Shown: positions 8,527 through 17,532, counted from the first letter of the stretch. The stretch: DNA of 64,000 bases from Sporosarcina sp. NCCP-2222 (GCF_023168145.1 NZ_BQYK01000001.1:33540-97539), one strand, 5' to 3'. Program-made: numbers and translations. Notes: generated by a model not told the origin, from the letters alone.

Positions 8527-9510
8527 TTAAAAATCGTTACCAAAATTAATGGAATCATTTTTCATAGCTCCAATAAGTCTCTGTCTCAAGTCGACCATCC
8601 ATTTTGGTTCGTGTTCCCACGCTTCTTCTAAAGATCGCAAAAGACGAACATAACTGTATAAATCGGCAAATCGTTTACAAGCCGGTATCAAATCAAATGC
8701 GTCATTTGAAATGTCGAATTGCGATTGGTAGCCATCCAGAAAGCATTGTTTTTTCTGTTGAAGCAGTTCGGCCGAAATGCAATCTTCCAAACTATCCATC
8801 GCTTGTACGATATCCATTACATACCAGTGATACATGAAGTCATCAAAGTCGATGGCAAAGCAGGATCCGCTCGTTTCATCATAAAAAACATTATCAAATT
8901 CAAAATCATAATGAATCAGCCCATAATTGCTTGATTTCTTAGGGATTGAGTCAAAATAACTCCTCAATTTTTCCGTTTCCGCTAAAGCCGCCGTTTCATT
9001 TGGATACTCCATAAGTATCGTTTGTACCCAATCCAATACGTCTCTATACGACCAGCGTTTACTGACAGATGGTGTAAACTTGCTAGACAGCTGATGGAGC
9101 AACCCTAATGCCTCCCCGTACTTAAAAACGATTCCATCGTCTAAATCGGTGTTACCGATTTGCACGCCTGGTACCCGTTTAAACACTGAAGCGAAATACT
9201 CGCCCCAAGGCGTATCTGCTTCAACTAGCCTCTCTCCCTCTTTCGAAACAACCGCTTCCAACACACCATACTTTTGAGTCTTCAAATACGCAATGTAATC
9301 AAGTTCAGCCAATAAATTCTCGTGTAGCTTCTCTGATCTTGGAGAGAAACGCAACAACTGTGTTGATCCATCTTTCTGAAATGGATAGATGGCATTGGAG
9401 GAAACTCGATAATACTTGAACATCTCAAGTGATGATTCATCATATTCCCAATACCTCACTAGCATTTCAGCCAAATCGACATGATTAAATAAATATTTCA
9501 ATTTCAACAT
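8527..9510 (-). CDS. Aminoglycoside phosphotransferase-fold kinase (APH family)
   Basis: A protein of about 327 residues with the eukaryotic-like kinase fold. The catalytic Brenner motif is HYDFEFDNVF near residue 205, and the metal-binding aspartate lies in IDFDDFMYHWYVMDI about 20 residues later. Spacing and length fit Bacillus APH-family proteins that phosphorylate antibiotics, sugars or choline-like compounds; the substrate cannot be read from the sequence. ATG at 9510 follows AGGGAG by eight bases. The leader contains hairpins that could form an attenuator (see 9615-9758). Confidence 0.8.
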   Translation of the reverse strand: MLKLKYLFNHVDLAEMLVRYWEYDESSLEMFKYYRVSSNAIYPFQKDGSTQLLRFSPRSEKLHENLLAELDYIAYLKTQKYGVLEAVVSKEGERLVEADTPWGEYFASVFKRVPGVQIGNTDLDDGIVFKYGEALGLLHQLSSKFTPSVSKRWSYRDVLDWVQTILMEYPNETAALAETEKLRSYFDSIPKKSSNYGLIHYDFEFDNVFYDETSGSCFAIDFDDFMYHWYVMDIVQAMDSLEDCISAELLQQKKQCFLDGYQSQFDISNDAFDLIPACKRFADLYSYVRLLRSLEEAWEHEPKWMVDLRQRLIGAMKNDSINFGNDF

Positions 9511-9614
9511 TACAGACACTCCCTATTTTCTTTTTGGTCTTTGGGTACAAGCAGTCCTCCGTATTTCATTCAATTACCTCCCAGTAATTGAGAACGATCA
9601 CCTGGAACTACATT

Positions 9615-9758
9615 TGCCTCACTCTTATAAGACCCTAAAAATAGAAAAAGCTACGAGGTAGAAAAAATTACCTTGTAGCTCAGATTCTGTTCTGTACTAT
9701 AAGCAGTTTGACCTCGCAGTCAAAAAGCTACCTAGTAAAGCCGTAAGAGTGAGAGGCA
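9615..9758 (-). promoter_or_regulatory. Structured leader or terminator/antiterminator-like element
   Basis: Ends carry an inverted repeat: TGCCTC-ACTCTTA at 9615-9627 against TAAGAGT-GAGAGGCA at 9744-9758. Read on the minus strand, AGCTACAAGGTA pairs with TACCTCGTAGCT (9669-9680 with 9649-9660), followed by TTTTTCTATTTTT, which is a good terminator. Upstream on that strand AGGTAGCT (9726-9733) could instead pair with AGCTAC of the terminator arm, and TTTGAC/GTCAAA forms another hairpin. It lies between the padR-like gene and the APH-like gene. It may simply end the padR transcript, or act as an attenuator for the kinase gene. Confidence 0.5.
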
Positions 9759-9873
9759 GGACATGTAATTTTTAAGGTGATCTTCATTAAATTAGTCATT
9801 GCACTAACTCACTCCCTTCGATGTTGTTAAGAAAATTATACCATTTTATATAATCAGTTAGCAATAGTTTTCC

Positions 9874-10413
9874 TCATATTTCTTCTTTCTCGATATGCTT
9901 AATTAATCGCTCTAAAAATGAGAGATTAGAGGTTATTTTATAGTGCGCATAATCATCCACAAACTCGGCAAACACCTTATGCTCTGGCCCTATTAAATGT
10001 GATGCATCGATTTGGCACAGCTGCTCGCGCGATTTATTAATCTTGTCTATCTTTTTTTCTAATAAACCGATGACCTTACCGCGTTCGACATACTTCATAT
10101 TAGCTAACCCAATGACCATATCCCCGATGTCTTCGGCACTTTCAAAAAGCTTATAGATCTTTATGGGCAGTATTTCCCGACCTTTTTCCGTTATGCCAAA
10201 AACTTGCTTGTCAGGTCGATGCTCTTCTTTTATTATTTCTTTCGCCTCAATTAAACCTTGTTTCACTAACGATTCAAAATGGTAATATAGCTTGCTTTCC
10301 GTCAGGCCATTTATCTTTTCCAACGGCTGCAAATCCGCTAACTGCTTTTTTAATTTGTATGGATACGTATCTTCCTCCATCAGCTGTGTGAGGATGAAAA
10401 TTTGGATTGCCAT
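9874..10413 (-). CDS. PadR-family transcription regulator
   Basis: A 179-residue PadR-type repressor. The winged-helix region (residues 1-85) shows the family pattern: ILTQLMEEDTYPYKLKKQL, LTESKLYYHFESLVKQGLI, then the wing ending VFGITEKGREIL. A helical C-terminal dimerisation domain follows. PadR proteins usually repress nearby efflux or detoxification genes and respond to hydrophobic drugs. It lies directly downstream of, and is co-oriented with, an ABC-2 type transporter gene, its most likely target. ATG at 10413 follows AAGGAG. Confidence 0.85.
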   Translation of the reverse strand: MAIQIFILTQLMEEDTYPYKLKKQLADLQPLEKINGLTESKLYYHFESLVKQGLIEAKEIIKEEHRPDKQVFGITEKGREILPIKIYKLFESAEDIGDMVIGLANMKYVERGKVIGLLEKKIDKINKSREQLCQIDASHLIGPEHKVFAEFVDDYAHYKITSNLSFLERLIKHIEKEEI

Positions 10414-10479
10414 TGCTTCAGCTCCTTAGGCAAATAATAGTTTTATTGTAACAAAACTAAGTATTTCCTTCAGCTCTCA

Positions 10480-11646
10480 TTATCCAATCGCCGTTTCCGC
10501 TTCCTGATTTTCGATTAGGTCGACCGGCTTGTGGAGAAGCCAAACAATTATGATATTAAGAAGCATGGCGGCAAGGCCAACCACAGCTAAACCGATTAGA
10601 TAAGGACTGGCGCTTGTACTGCCGAAAAGATTCGCAAAATAGGCCTGTACTGAATAATACATCGGCGTGATATGGCTAGCCCACTCATATGGAGCATACA
10701 TCATATCTCGAGAGATCGTCGCGCCGTTTGCAATCGTCTGGACTAATAGGATGGGAATATTCAAGACCATTCCTGCTTCACCAATCAAAAACACAACTAT
10801 GGCTGTGAAATTGAAGCATACCCAATAGTTTAGTATTTGTTGTGCCCAGATTTGTACGAATTGATCACCGCTCAGATTATTGATGCCTACTGCCATTCCT
10901 GCAGAGACGAGACCTGCCATTATTCCGACAAGGATTGCTGTAAATTGAACATAGATAAACAGCCGTGTTTTGGTCGTTTTACCGCGGTTTGCTCTAAATG
11001 CACCAACCAATTGCATGGCGGCAATCATTGCGCCGACATACAATGCCATCGTTAAAAACATAGGCAGCATATTATTGTGCATGCCGTCCGGTACATCATT
11101 GATTGTTACGACATGACCGACGTAGCTCTTTTCAATTTTAGTTGCCAATTCCTCCGCTTGCTCCTTAGGCACGTTAAGATTCATAAGAACCCCTTCTGCC
11201 GTCTGCTGTGAAAATTGCTCCTGCAATTGCGAATTAATTTGGGAAATAACTTGATTCATTGTAGAAGAAACAACTGTGGCACCCGCCTCATTCAACGTAA
11301 AATCTATGCTGGAGGGACCCGCATTATTTTGTAACTCGTTTGAAAATGTTGTAGGTATATGGATGACCAACGCCAGCTTATTATCTTCCAGCTCCTGCAT
11401 GGCTTCTTTATTTGAAAGATTTGTTTTTATTTTGTCGAATGGCAGTTGACCAGCCAGACTCTCTTCAATTTGCTCACCAATTTGTCCAACATCATCATTG
11501 ACTATCGCAATTGATAATTGGTCAATATTTTTAGGAATCGCCGTGTAACCAGGCAGAAAAATCCCCAACATACATACCGCATAGAAAATCCCCATAAAGA
11601 TTGAGGAAGTGGCACCTTTACTCTTTATAAACTGTGTGAACTTCAT
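10480..11646 (-). CDS. ABC-2 type transporter permease, YhgE/Pip-like (DUF3533-type)
   Basis: A 388-residue membrane protein. An N-terminal helix (residues 15-35) is followed by a large extracytoplasmic domain of about 160 residues, starting with the family-typical LSIAIVNDDVGQ. Five or six C-terminal helices then follow. The architecture matches YhgE/ABC-2 type exporters used against lipophilic compounds. No ATPase gene is adjacent, so it may use a distant ATPase or act alone. It probably forms one transcript with the PadR gene 66 bases downstream. The substrate is unknown. Confidence 0.8.
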   Translation of the reverse strand: MKFTQFIKSKGATSSIFMGIFYAVCMLGIFLPGYTAIPKNIDQLSIAIVNDDVGQIGEQIEESLAGQLPFDKIKTNLSNKEAMQELEDNKLALVIHIPTTFSNELQNNAGPSSIDFTLNEAGATVVSSTMNQVISQINSQLQEQFSQQTAEGVLMNLNVPKEQAEELATKIEKSYVGHVVTINDVPDGMHNNMLPMFLTMALYVGAMIAAMQLVGAFRANRGKTTKTRLFIYVQFTAILVGIMAGLVSAGMAVGINNLSGDQFVQIWAQQILNYWVCFNFTAIVVFLIGEAGMVLNIPILLVQTIANGATISRDMMYAPYEWASHITPMYYSVQAYFANLFGSTSASPYLIGLAVVGLAAMLLNIIIVWLLHKPVDLIENQEAETAIG

Positions 11647-11799
11647 GTTATACTTCCTTTCTCTTCTGGTTCAATTAAAGTACTCTAATTAAACTATGTA
11701 GGAAATTGTATAAAATCTGTTCGCTGTTTGCAAATAAAAAATTTATACGAAACTAAATTTGCTCTTATTTTATGTCCGTTTTATGAATAACAGCTCATA

Positions 11800-11843
11800 A
11801 AAAAAGCCATTCCAAAGAACAAGAGTTGTTCAATAGAATGGCT
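11800..11843 (-). terminator. Terminator of the cytidine deaminase gene
   Basis: AGCCATTC at 11805-11812 pairs with GAATGGCT at 11836-11843, with further pairing inside. On the minus strand a run of seven T follows. Confidence 0.85.
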
Positions 11844-11873
11844 ATAGCGTTTAAATCAATTAAATAACTTTAT

Positions 11874-12272
11874 TTACATTTCTAAATCTGTAAAGGCATA
11901 CGGAAGAAGATCACGGAGCGTTAACTCCAGAATGTCATTCTTATCATTCGTCAAATAGACAGGCATGTCAGGTGAACAAAATTCGGCCATCACTTGTCTA
12001 CAAATACTGCAAGGCGGTAGAAAATCTTCTGTTTCTCCTGCAACTGCAATCGCTCGAAAGTCGCCTTTCCCGTAACCATTTGCGATTGCGGTAAAGATAG
12101 CTGTCCGTTCAGCACAATTCGTAGCTCCAAACGAGACATTCTCCACGTTCACCCCATTAATGACAGTACCGTCTTTCAACAACAGTGCCGCCCCAACTGG
12201 AAATTTCGAATAAGGCACATACGCTGCTGACTTAATCTTTCGCGCACTATCCATTAATTGCTCTTTCTTCAT
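11874..12272 (-). CDS. cdd: Cytidine deaminase
   Basis: A 132-residue enzyme that converts cytidine and deoxycytidine to uridine and deoxyuridine in pyrimidine salvage. The zinc site is complete: C53 and E55 in TNCAERTA, and C88 and C91 in PPCSICRQV. The substrate-binding VNVENVSFG strand is also present. ATG at 12270-12272 sits nine bases after GGAGG; an ATG three codons earlier lies too close to that site. The gene is isolated here, whereas in B. subtilis cdd sits in the era region. A perfect palindrome lies 50 bases upstream (12322-12338). Confidence 0.95.
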   Translation of the reverse strand: MKKEQLMDSARKIKSAAYVPYSKFPVGAALLLKDGTVINGVNVENVSFGATNCAERTAIFTAIANGYGKGDFRAIAVAGETEDFLPPCSICRQVMAEFCSPDMPVYLTNDKNDILELTLRDLLPYAFTDLEM

Positions 12273-12309
12273 CTGATCCATCCTCCAAAATAAGAATGAA
12301 CTTATCAAA

Positions 12310-12345
12310 AGTCCCCTAGACGCCAACAACTTGTTGGCAGGACTT
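12310..12345. promoter_or_regulatory. Perfect 17-bp palindrome upstream of cdd
   Basis: GCCAACAA-C-TTGTTGGC at 12322-12338 is a perfect 8-1-8 palindrome, flanked by AAGTCC (12310-12315) and GGACTT (12340-12345). The one-base centre fits a dimer operator better than an RNA hairpin. It lies about 50 bases before the cdd start codon. The binding protein is unknown. Confidence 0.5.
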
Positions 12346-12613
12346 CAATCTTATAGTAGTTTGAAATATTCGTCAACAATATTTTTTAGCAGTTATTCAT
12401 TCAGCTTCAATCTTGGTATATTCTTTAGGGATAAATGGCCAGCGAATTATTGGCGCAACAAATGTAGTTTAGCTTTTATTAAATACAATATCTCCAATAT
12501 CATTTTGTAGGTGATCTACTGTATCTGATAAAAAACCAAAGCTCTGTTAACCTTAGCTTACTTTATAATGAAGTCAAATGTAGGAATTACTATCTCAAAA
12601 AGGAGGATTTATT
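12346..12613. other. Divergent intergenic region with no gene seen
   Basis: AT-rich spacer between cdd and the cold-shock-domain gene. It presumably holds the promoter of the latter. No further structure was recognised. Confidence 0.4.
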
Positions 12614-12847
12614 ATGAGCCGTAACATTAAAGGGGTCTGTCGCATCTTTCACGAAGAAGAAGGTTGGGGATGGATATCGATGGAAGGTGAAGATGACGTA
12701 TGGGTACACTTCAGTAATATTGAAATGAACGATTATAAATCACTTACAAAAGGTGATATCGTATCGTTTGACCTTGTCGAAAATCCAAATTTAAAAGAAC
12801 AATCACGTCAAGCTATAAATGTTAGGAAACTTGATATAGATAAATAA
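12614..12847 (+). CDS. Cold-shock-domain-like small protein
   Basis: A 77-residue single-domain protein resembling CspA/S1-like nucleic acid-binding domains. GWGWISM corresponds to the RNP1 strand and VWVHFSNI to RNP2. It is more divergent than the canonical CspB of Bacillus (GFGFIEV, VFVHFSAI) and slightly longer. It probably binds RNA or single-stranded DNA. Start ATG follows AAAGGAGG. It stands alone and ends before a bidirectional terminator. Confidence 0.75.
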   Translation: MSRNIKGVCRIFHEEEGWGWISMEGEDDVWVHFSNIEMNDYKSLTKGDIVSFDLVENPNLKEQSRQAINVRKLDIDK

Positions 12848-12931
12848 TTGGTGATCACACATCACGTGTAAGGAGCATAAAACATATAAACTCCATTCAT
12901 GCCTTTTCAGAGAAGACCTAATTGACTACAA

Positions 12932-12975
12932 AAAAGACGGAATCGAAATGTAATGGCTCTCGATTCCGTTTTTGG
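12932..12975. terminator. Bidirectional terminator
   Basis: ACGGAATCGA at 12937-12946 pairs with TCGATTCCGT at 12960-12969. A-run before and T-run after serve both the cold-shock gene and the antiporter gene. Confidence 0.9.
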
Positions 12976-12995
12976 TGTTTAACTAATTATATTCA

Positions 12996-13949
12996 CTAAT
13001 TCCGAACTATTATATATGCTAAATAAATAATGTAGACCACGGCAAGCACCATGCCTTCCCGCTTTCCGATTTTATAACCGGTCCTCGAGAAAATCAATAA
13101 AATTACAGTCAGTGCGATCATAAATACAACATCCATAAATACTTTGTCATTCACTTGTAATGGGGAGATGACAGCCGAGGCACCGAGTACAAATAAAATG
13201 TTAAAAATATTGCTTCCTACAATATTCCCGAGAGCAATTTCACTCTCTTTCTTCAATGCTGCTGAAATGGAAGTCACAAGTTCAGGAAGTGAAGTTCCAA
13301 TCGCAATAATCGTAAGACCAACCAGTGTTTCACTCATACCAAGGGAGTAGGCGATTTTCGTACCATTATTTACAACTAAATCCCCACCGAAAATGATCGC
13401 TGCCAGACCTATTATTGTAATGAATATATTTTTACCCCAGCTACTATTTTCAGTGTCATGTTCATTCACTGCGTTTTTCCTGCTTTTAAGACCAACCTCA
13501 ATAATATAGTAAACAAAAATACAAAGGAACAAGATGAAGATGAAGCCGTCACTTCTTGTAATCATGTTTTCGCTATACCCCTGCAATGCAACGTCACTCA
13601 TAAGAATAAGCAAAGCCACACTTGCAAGTAGTGTAAATGGGATTTCCTTTTTTATGGTCTCTGCTTCCACTTTTAACGGATATAGAAAAGCAGTTAGACC
13701 GACAACAAGAGTGATATTGAAAATATTGCTGCCGACGACATTCCCCACCGCTACATCTGCATTTCCTTCAAGAGCAGCCAGAATACTGACTGTCGCTTCG
13801 GGAGAACTTGTTCCGAAAGCTACAATAGTTAATCCGATCAATATAGGCGGAACTTGAAGCAGCCTTGCAATATTAGAGGATCCATCAACAAAATAATTAG
13901 CTCCTTTTATTAACAGTACAAACCCGACAAGTAATAAAAAATATGCCAT
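12996..13949 (-). CDS. Calcium/sodium antiporter, CaCA family (YrbG-like)
   Basis: A 317-residue integral membrane protein of the cation/Ca2+ exchanger family. Both alpha repeats are visible: IVAFGTSSPEATVSI with GNVVGSNIFNI in the N-terminal half, and IIAIGTSLPELVTSI with GNIVGSNIFNI in the C-terminal half. The acidic residues in these repeats coordinate the cations. About ten helices are expected. ATG at 13949 follows GGGAGGGG. It probably exports calcium using the sodium or proton gradient. The gene is monocistronic. Confidence 0.9.
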   Translation of the reverse strand: MAYFLLLVGFVLLIKGANYFVDGSSNIARLLQVPPILIGLTIVAFGTSSPEATVSILAALEGNADVAVGNVVGSNIFNITLVVGLTAFLYPLKVEAETIKKEIPFTLLASVALLILMSDVALQGYSENMITRSDGFIFILFLCIFVYYIIEVGLKSRKNAVNEHDTENSSWGKNIFITIIGLAAIIFGGDLVVNNGTKIAYSLGMSETLVGLTIIAIGTSLPELVTSISAALKKESEIALGNIVGSNIFNILFVLGASAVISPLQVNDKVFMDVVFMIALTVILLIFSRTGYKIGKREGMVLAVVYIIYLAYIIVRN

Positions 13950-14184
13950 TGGTTCCCCTCCCAAGCGATTTCACTCATGATATCTGATCACTTACGTACG
14001 TACCCCGGTATGACAAATAGCTAACATCGGAAAGATCCAATCCTCAATACACGAAACTGTATCCGAAATTCTATGTTTTCGTATATTATGTATTTGTTTT
14101 TTACTCTTCTATATATAAATAATTGACCTACTTATAATTAGAGAAAGAGAACTTAAAAGCATTTTAAGCTCTCTCTACATTATC

Positions 14185-14583
14185 CTACTTCTTTGCTTTA
14201 CCTACTATTGAAGCAATTCTTACTTGTTCTTCATTCTTATCCAAGTACTCAAAAAAACCGATTTGATTGCCCCAAGGGTCTGAGAACGTACACCATTTAG
14301 CTGATACTTCAGGTCTTGAGAAAATCTCAAAGCCATCAATTTGCAGCTGTTCAACAAGTCGAACCCTTTCAGCTTCCAAATTACGAACTCCTAAGCGCAT
14401 GGGACCATTCCCCACCGCTGGAACTCCTTCTGACACCTGCAGCCAACAGCCAGGAATGATTTCCCACTCCGCAAATCCACTATGTGGAACAAAATCCGGC
14501 TCCCTATTTAGTAATATTTTATACCACTCTTGTCCTTCCCTCATGTCGGAAACACGTACTTGTGTAGTCATTTCAAAAATCAT
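14185..14583 (-). CDS. VOC-family (glyoxalase/bleomycin resistance fold) protein
   Basis: A 132-residue protein with the paired beta-alpha-beta-beta-beta modules of the VOC superfamily. MTTQVRVSDMREGQEWYKILL starts the first module, and KWCTFSDPWGNQIGFFEY ends the second with the conserved DPWGN turn and glutamate. The substrate is not predictable. ATG at 14583 follows GGGGGG. A second VOC gene lies just upstream in the same direction and the two may be cotranscribed. Confidence 0.75.
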   Translation of the reverse strand: MIFEMTTQVRVSDMREGQEWYKILLNREPDFVPHSGFAEWEIIPGCWLQVSEGVPAVGNGPMRLGVRNLEAERVRLVEQLQIDGFEIFSRPEVSAKWCTFSDPWGNQIGFFEYLDKNEEQVRIASIVGKAKK

Positions 14584-14638
14584 TGTATCCCCCCAAGTAG
14601 AAATTAATATAGCTTGTTATAACGAAAGCAATCGCGAA

Positions 14639-14995
14639 TTAAAGGCTGTTTTTCTCCCAAAGTTCGATCAATCGTCCTTCTGGATCATGAATCCAAACGA
14701 ACTTTCCAAACTCGCTGTTTTCTTCTTGCTTAGCAAGAGGCACTCCAACATTCTCCAGATGCTGAATCGTTTCGTTCATATTATGAACTTGGAAATTTAT
14801 CATGACTTGCTGATCCGTTGGAAAATAGGGATCATTCTCTTCAAATAAAGAAAATACAGTCTCATTACCAATTTGGGGTGTAATTACTGTCCCATTCCAC
14901 TCCGCTAGATTTAGTTGTAATACTTCGCCGTACCACCTTTTTACAGACTCCAAATTTTTAGTTCTCCAAAATACTCCACCGAATCCTTTGATCAT
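14639..14995 (-). CDS. VOC-family protein
   Basis: About 118 residues, one VOC domain: GFGGVFWRTKNLESVKRWYGEVL at the start and FVWIHDPEGRLIELWE at the end, the latter with the typical DPEGR turn and metal-ligand glutamate. ATG at 14995 is chosen because GGAG lies eight bases upstream; an alternative start lies five codons earlier. It is 55 bases upstream of another VOC gene. Confidence 0.75.
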   Translation of the reverse strand: MIKGFGGVFWRTKNLESVKRWYGEVLQLNLAEWNGTVITPQIGNETVFSLFEENDPYFPTDQQVMINFQVHNMNETIQHLENVGVPLAKQEENSEFGKFVWIHDPEGRLIELWEKNSL

Positions 14996-15229
14996 CGTAC
15001 TCAACTCCATCTGTAATAATTTTCAGTTATTAACTTCTGTTCCAACTATACTGCTTTGTTCGTCTGAGTACAATTCTCCAAAAATCACCTCATGCGAATA
15101 ATTGCTGAGATGATTTACTTATTACTAGTTCTCCGTAAGCTTTTTTTGCCATACTCATTTCGCCCCCTACGGATGTATACTCGGTAAATCGATGTCCGTT
15201 CCCACTTATGAGCCTGCTGCTTAGTTTTA

Positions 15230-16102
15230 TCATATGCCAAAACTTTTTGTCATAAACACTTGAGATACTGACGTATTTTCAAAACCTAAAGCTAATAGAC
15301 AGGAAACAACACGGCCATTTCCTTTCAGGAAATTATATGTTGTACGTGTGATTGGACGGTCATATTCCAGAGCATGCGCCAGAAGCTTAGAAAGAGCGCC
15401 ATCATTCCCATTTTCTCTTACTTGAAAGAGAGTGATGCCTTCCGCATCTTTGCCAAACACTTGTTTTTTTCGAATTAAACAAGCTGCCTCTACTTCGCCA
15501 TTCGTCGTTATCAAGACGACTTCACCACCCGCTTTTGGCGTGTTACTCGAATCTGTTTGCCAAGGGACCATACTTGGAAATAAATTAGATCCAATCGATT
15601 GAACAGCCGGTATCCTTTGCAGTTCATAGCCTTCAAGATCCGGCAGCTGAGCATCCAAAATTCCGTTACCACGCAAAAACAGCAAATCATCCACTACTTG
15701 ATATCCACACTTCTCATATAAAGCAATGGCTGCTTTATTTTCAGAGAGGGCTTCTAATGTTGCTGTAGAAACATGATGCTCTCTAAGGACACTCTCCGCT
15801 GCTTCCATCAATCCATTCCCCAGCTTCTTGCCTCTATATTCAGGAACGATACCCGTACCGCCATTCCAGGAAATCTTTTGTCCGTCCGCTTCTCTGATTC
15901 CCTGAAGTACAAAGCCAATCGGTTTAGCTCCATCAAATGCAACGATAGACAATGCCGGGGACAAGCCTTCATTTCCAAAACGTCCGATAAATGTGTCGAG
16001 AGATAAATTCATCGGCATCAAATAGCCCTCAAACCCACGATTAAAGAGGACATGTGCTTCCTCAAAGCTCAGTGAAGTCATCAATTGATACGTAATATTC
16101 AT
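15230..16102 (-). CDS. GNAT acetyltransferase with C-terminal extension
   Basis: About 290 residues. The first 150 form a GNAT domain: acetyl-CoA motif GIVPEYRGKKLGNGLM near residues 85-100, then ALSENKAAIALYEKCGYQV. The C-terminal 140 residues have no catalytic motif but end in a strand-rich segment (YNFLKGNGRVVSCLLALGF) suggestive of a second, degenerate GNAT-like half. Similar tandem proteins occur in Bacillus. ATG at 16102 is preferred over the TTG two codons upstream. The substrate is unknown. Confidence 0.75.
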   Translation of the reverse strand: MNITYQLMTSLSFEEAHVLFNRGFEGYLMPMNLSLDTFIGRFGNEGLSPALSIVAFDGAKPIGFVLQGIREADGQKISWNGGTGIVPEYRGKKLGNGLMEAAESVLREHHVSTATLEALSENKAAIALYEKCGYQVVDDLLFLRGNGILDAQLPDLEGYELQRIPAVQSIGSNLFPSMVPWQTDSSNTPKAGGEVVLITTNGEVEAACLIRKKQVFGKDAEGITLFQVRENGNDGALSKLLAHALEYDRPITRTTYNFLKGNGRVVSCLLALGFENTSVSQVFMTKSFGI

Positions 16103-16174
16103 TGGCAATCCCTCAATTTTTATTAAGATATAAAAGGTTGTAAGAGTTGTTAAGAACGAAGTTAAGCAAACAGG

Positions 16175-16288
16175 CTAAGCACTAGGCATGAACCCTCGAT
16201 CTAACTGTTTGGCCGACCCATTTCTCACTTCCACTTTTCCATATTGGACAAGCTGTTCCAAGCTGACACCAGCCCATCCACCAGGAAC
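16175..16288 (-). pseudogene. Possible gene fragment
   Basis: A 37-codon open stretch on the minus strand reads like the C-terminus of a folded protein (GVSLEQLVQYGKVEVRNG) and ends in TAG at 16175-16177. The same frame is interrupted by stops upstream, and no start or ribosome binding site fits. It could be the tail of a decayed gene, or chance. The family was not recognised. Confidence 0.3.
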
Positions 16289-16391
16289 TTAAATCTGAAA
16301 CCGCTATAGCCAGGACGGCATTTTCCATAGAACACGCTGTTTTATCAACTCTCCAATCCATATAAAAATGATATCTTGATATTCGATATTA

Positions 16392-16667
16392 CTAGATTTC
16401 ACCACCGAATATAAACGATAGGAATATTACAAACAAGACACCAAGCAAAATAGAAATTAACGATAGATATTTAATAAACCCTTTTTCTTTCTTGATGAAT
16501 GCAATAATTCCAAGAGTTATACCTGTTAAATAGATAGCAAATCCTATCGGTATAGCAATCATAGACCACTTTCCAAAGGTTATATTAATAGGTGGAAAAA
16601 TCATATACGCAATAAATATTCCAACTACAACAAGAACGATCGAATACTTACTATATTTCCTTCCCAC
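16392..16667 (-). CDS. Small membrane protein, three predicted helices
   Basis: A 91-residue hydrophobic protein with helices at about residues 9-26, 33-57 and 66-88. It starts at GTG 16665-16667 with a GGGGG site about ten bases upstream. The topology resembles small DUF-type Bacillus membrane proteins, but no family was recognised. Confidence 0.55.
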   Translation of the reverse strand: MGRKYSKYSIVLVVVGIFIAYMIFPPINITFGKWSMIAIPIGFAIYLTGITLGIIAFIKKEKGFIKYLSLISILLGVLFVIFLSFIFGGEI

Positions 16668-16704
16668 TTTCCATTTCCCCCTTAATGAAAAAAACTGCCT
16701 TCAA

Positions 16705-17370
16705 TCAACAAAACTTTGAGGTCTCTTCTACTTTCAAGATAGTAGTACGGGAGATTAAATAGACATGGCCAAAGATATCAATTTGGTCTCCCTTTACTCG
16801 TACAGCACAATCTTTGTTAGAGGCAAAAACATTCATTTCTCCTGACAGAGGAGACAGCTCGTCACGAACAAGCTCCATGTTATCTTCAAGATCAAAGTGT
16901 GACAGGATAGAAAAATCGCTAAGCCCGATACCGTCATAAACAGAACTTTTTGGAATGTCATAGCCTAAGTTTTTTGAGCATAACCATTTGGCAGACATGT
17001 TGATTGCGCCAGCGCTGGCCCCTAATACAACGGCTCTGCAGTTTCTAATGCATTCTGACAAGTCATATTCCATCAAAAAACGATTAAGATTAATAGTGCT
17101 TCCACCCAACAAGAAAATGACCGAAGCCTGTTGAATCAACCTTTGGGCGTCTTCTTTCTGTACGCGATAGTTAATTAAATGATACTCTTGAAATATAATG
17201 CCAGCCTGATCCAGCCACGAACGCTCAGTAGCACCATCCTCTTCGAATACAGATGGATTCGAGCTAATCATAACTACCGATTTTCTATCAGTTATATCCT
17301 TCCGTAATGCCTTGCTTAATTTCTCTGGAAAGAAAGTAGTAAACCAACCTAAATAGTAATGAGCTTTCAT
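16705..17370 (-). CDS. Peptidase E-like protein (family S51)
   Basis: About 221 residues of the S51 dipeptidase E fold. The nucleophile serine lies in VLGASAGAINMS near residue 119, matching the GxSAGA elbow of the family, and the LLGGSTINL strand precedes it. A histidine in ILSHFDLEDN fits the catalytic position. Family members are cytoplasmic Asp-X dipeptidases or cyanophycinase relatives; Bacillus homologues are uncharacterised. ATG at 17370 lies five bases after GGAGG. It stands alone. Confidence 0.8.
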   Translation of the reverse strand: MKAHYYLGWFTTFFPEKLSKALRKDITDRKSVVMISSNPSVFEEDGATERSWLDQAGIIFQEYHLINYRVQKEDAQRLIQQASVIFLLGGSTINLNRFLMEYDLSECIRNCRAVVLGASAGAINMSAKWLCSKNLGYDIPKSSVYDGIGLSDFSILSHFDLEDNMELVRDELSPLSGEMNVFASNKDCAVRVKGDQIDIFGHVYLISRTTILKVEETSKFC

Positions 17371-17532
17371 ATGTACCTCCACAATTAAATGACATAGACG
17401 ATAACGAAATGCCTCTCTCTGTCTTTTATCGATTAACGTAACAGACTTGGTATAATTATAGCAGATAAAACAATTTTCATAACATTTACAAGATAGTCAG
17501 GACATTTTATCCATTCCTTTACTTATCAAATA

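Noticed and set aside
9735..9763. Leader peptide MSCLSLLRLY before the APH-like gene
   Set aside because: No ribosome binding site precedes the ATG, so it is mentioned only as a possibility in the attenuator finding.
16302..16361. Start of a 59-residue open frame on the minus strand from ATG 16361
   Set aside because: No ribosome binding site, atypical composition with many Trp and Cys, and it overlaps a better-looking protein fragment in another frame.
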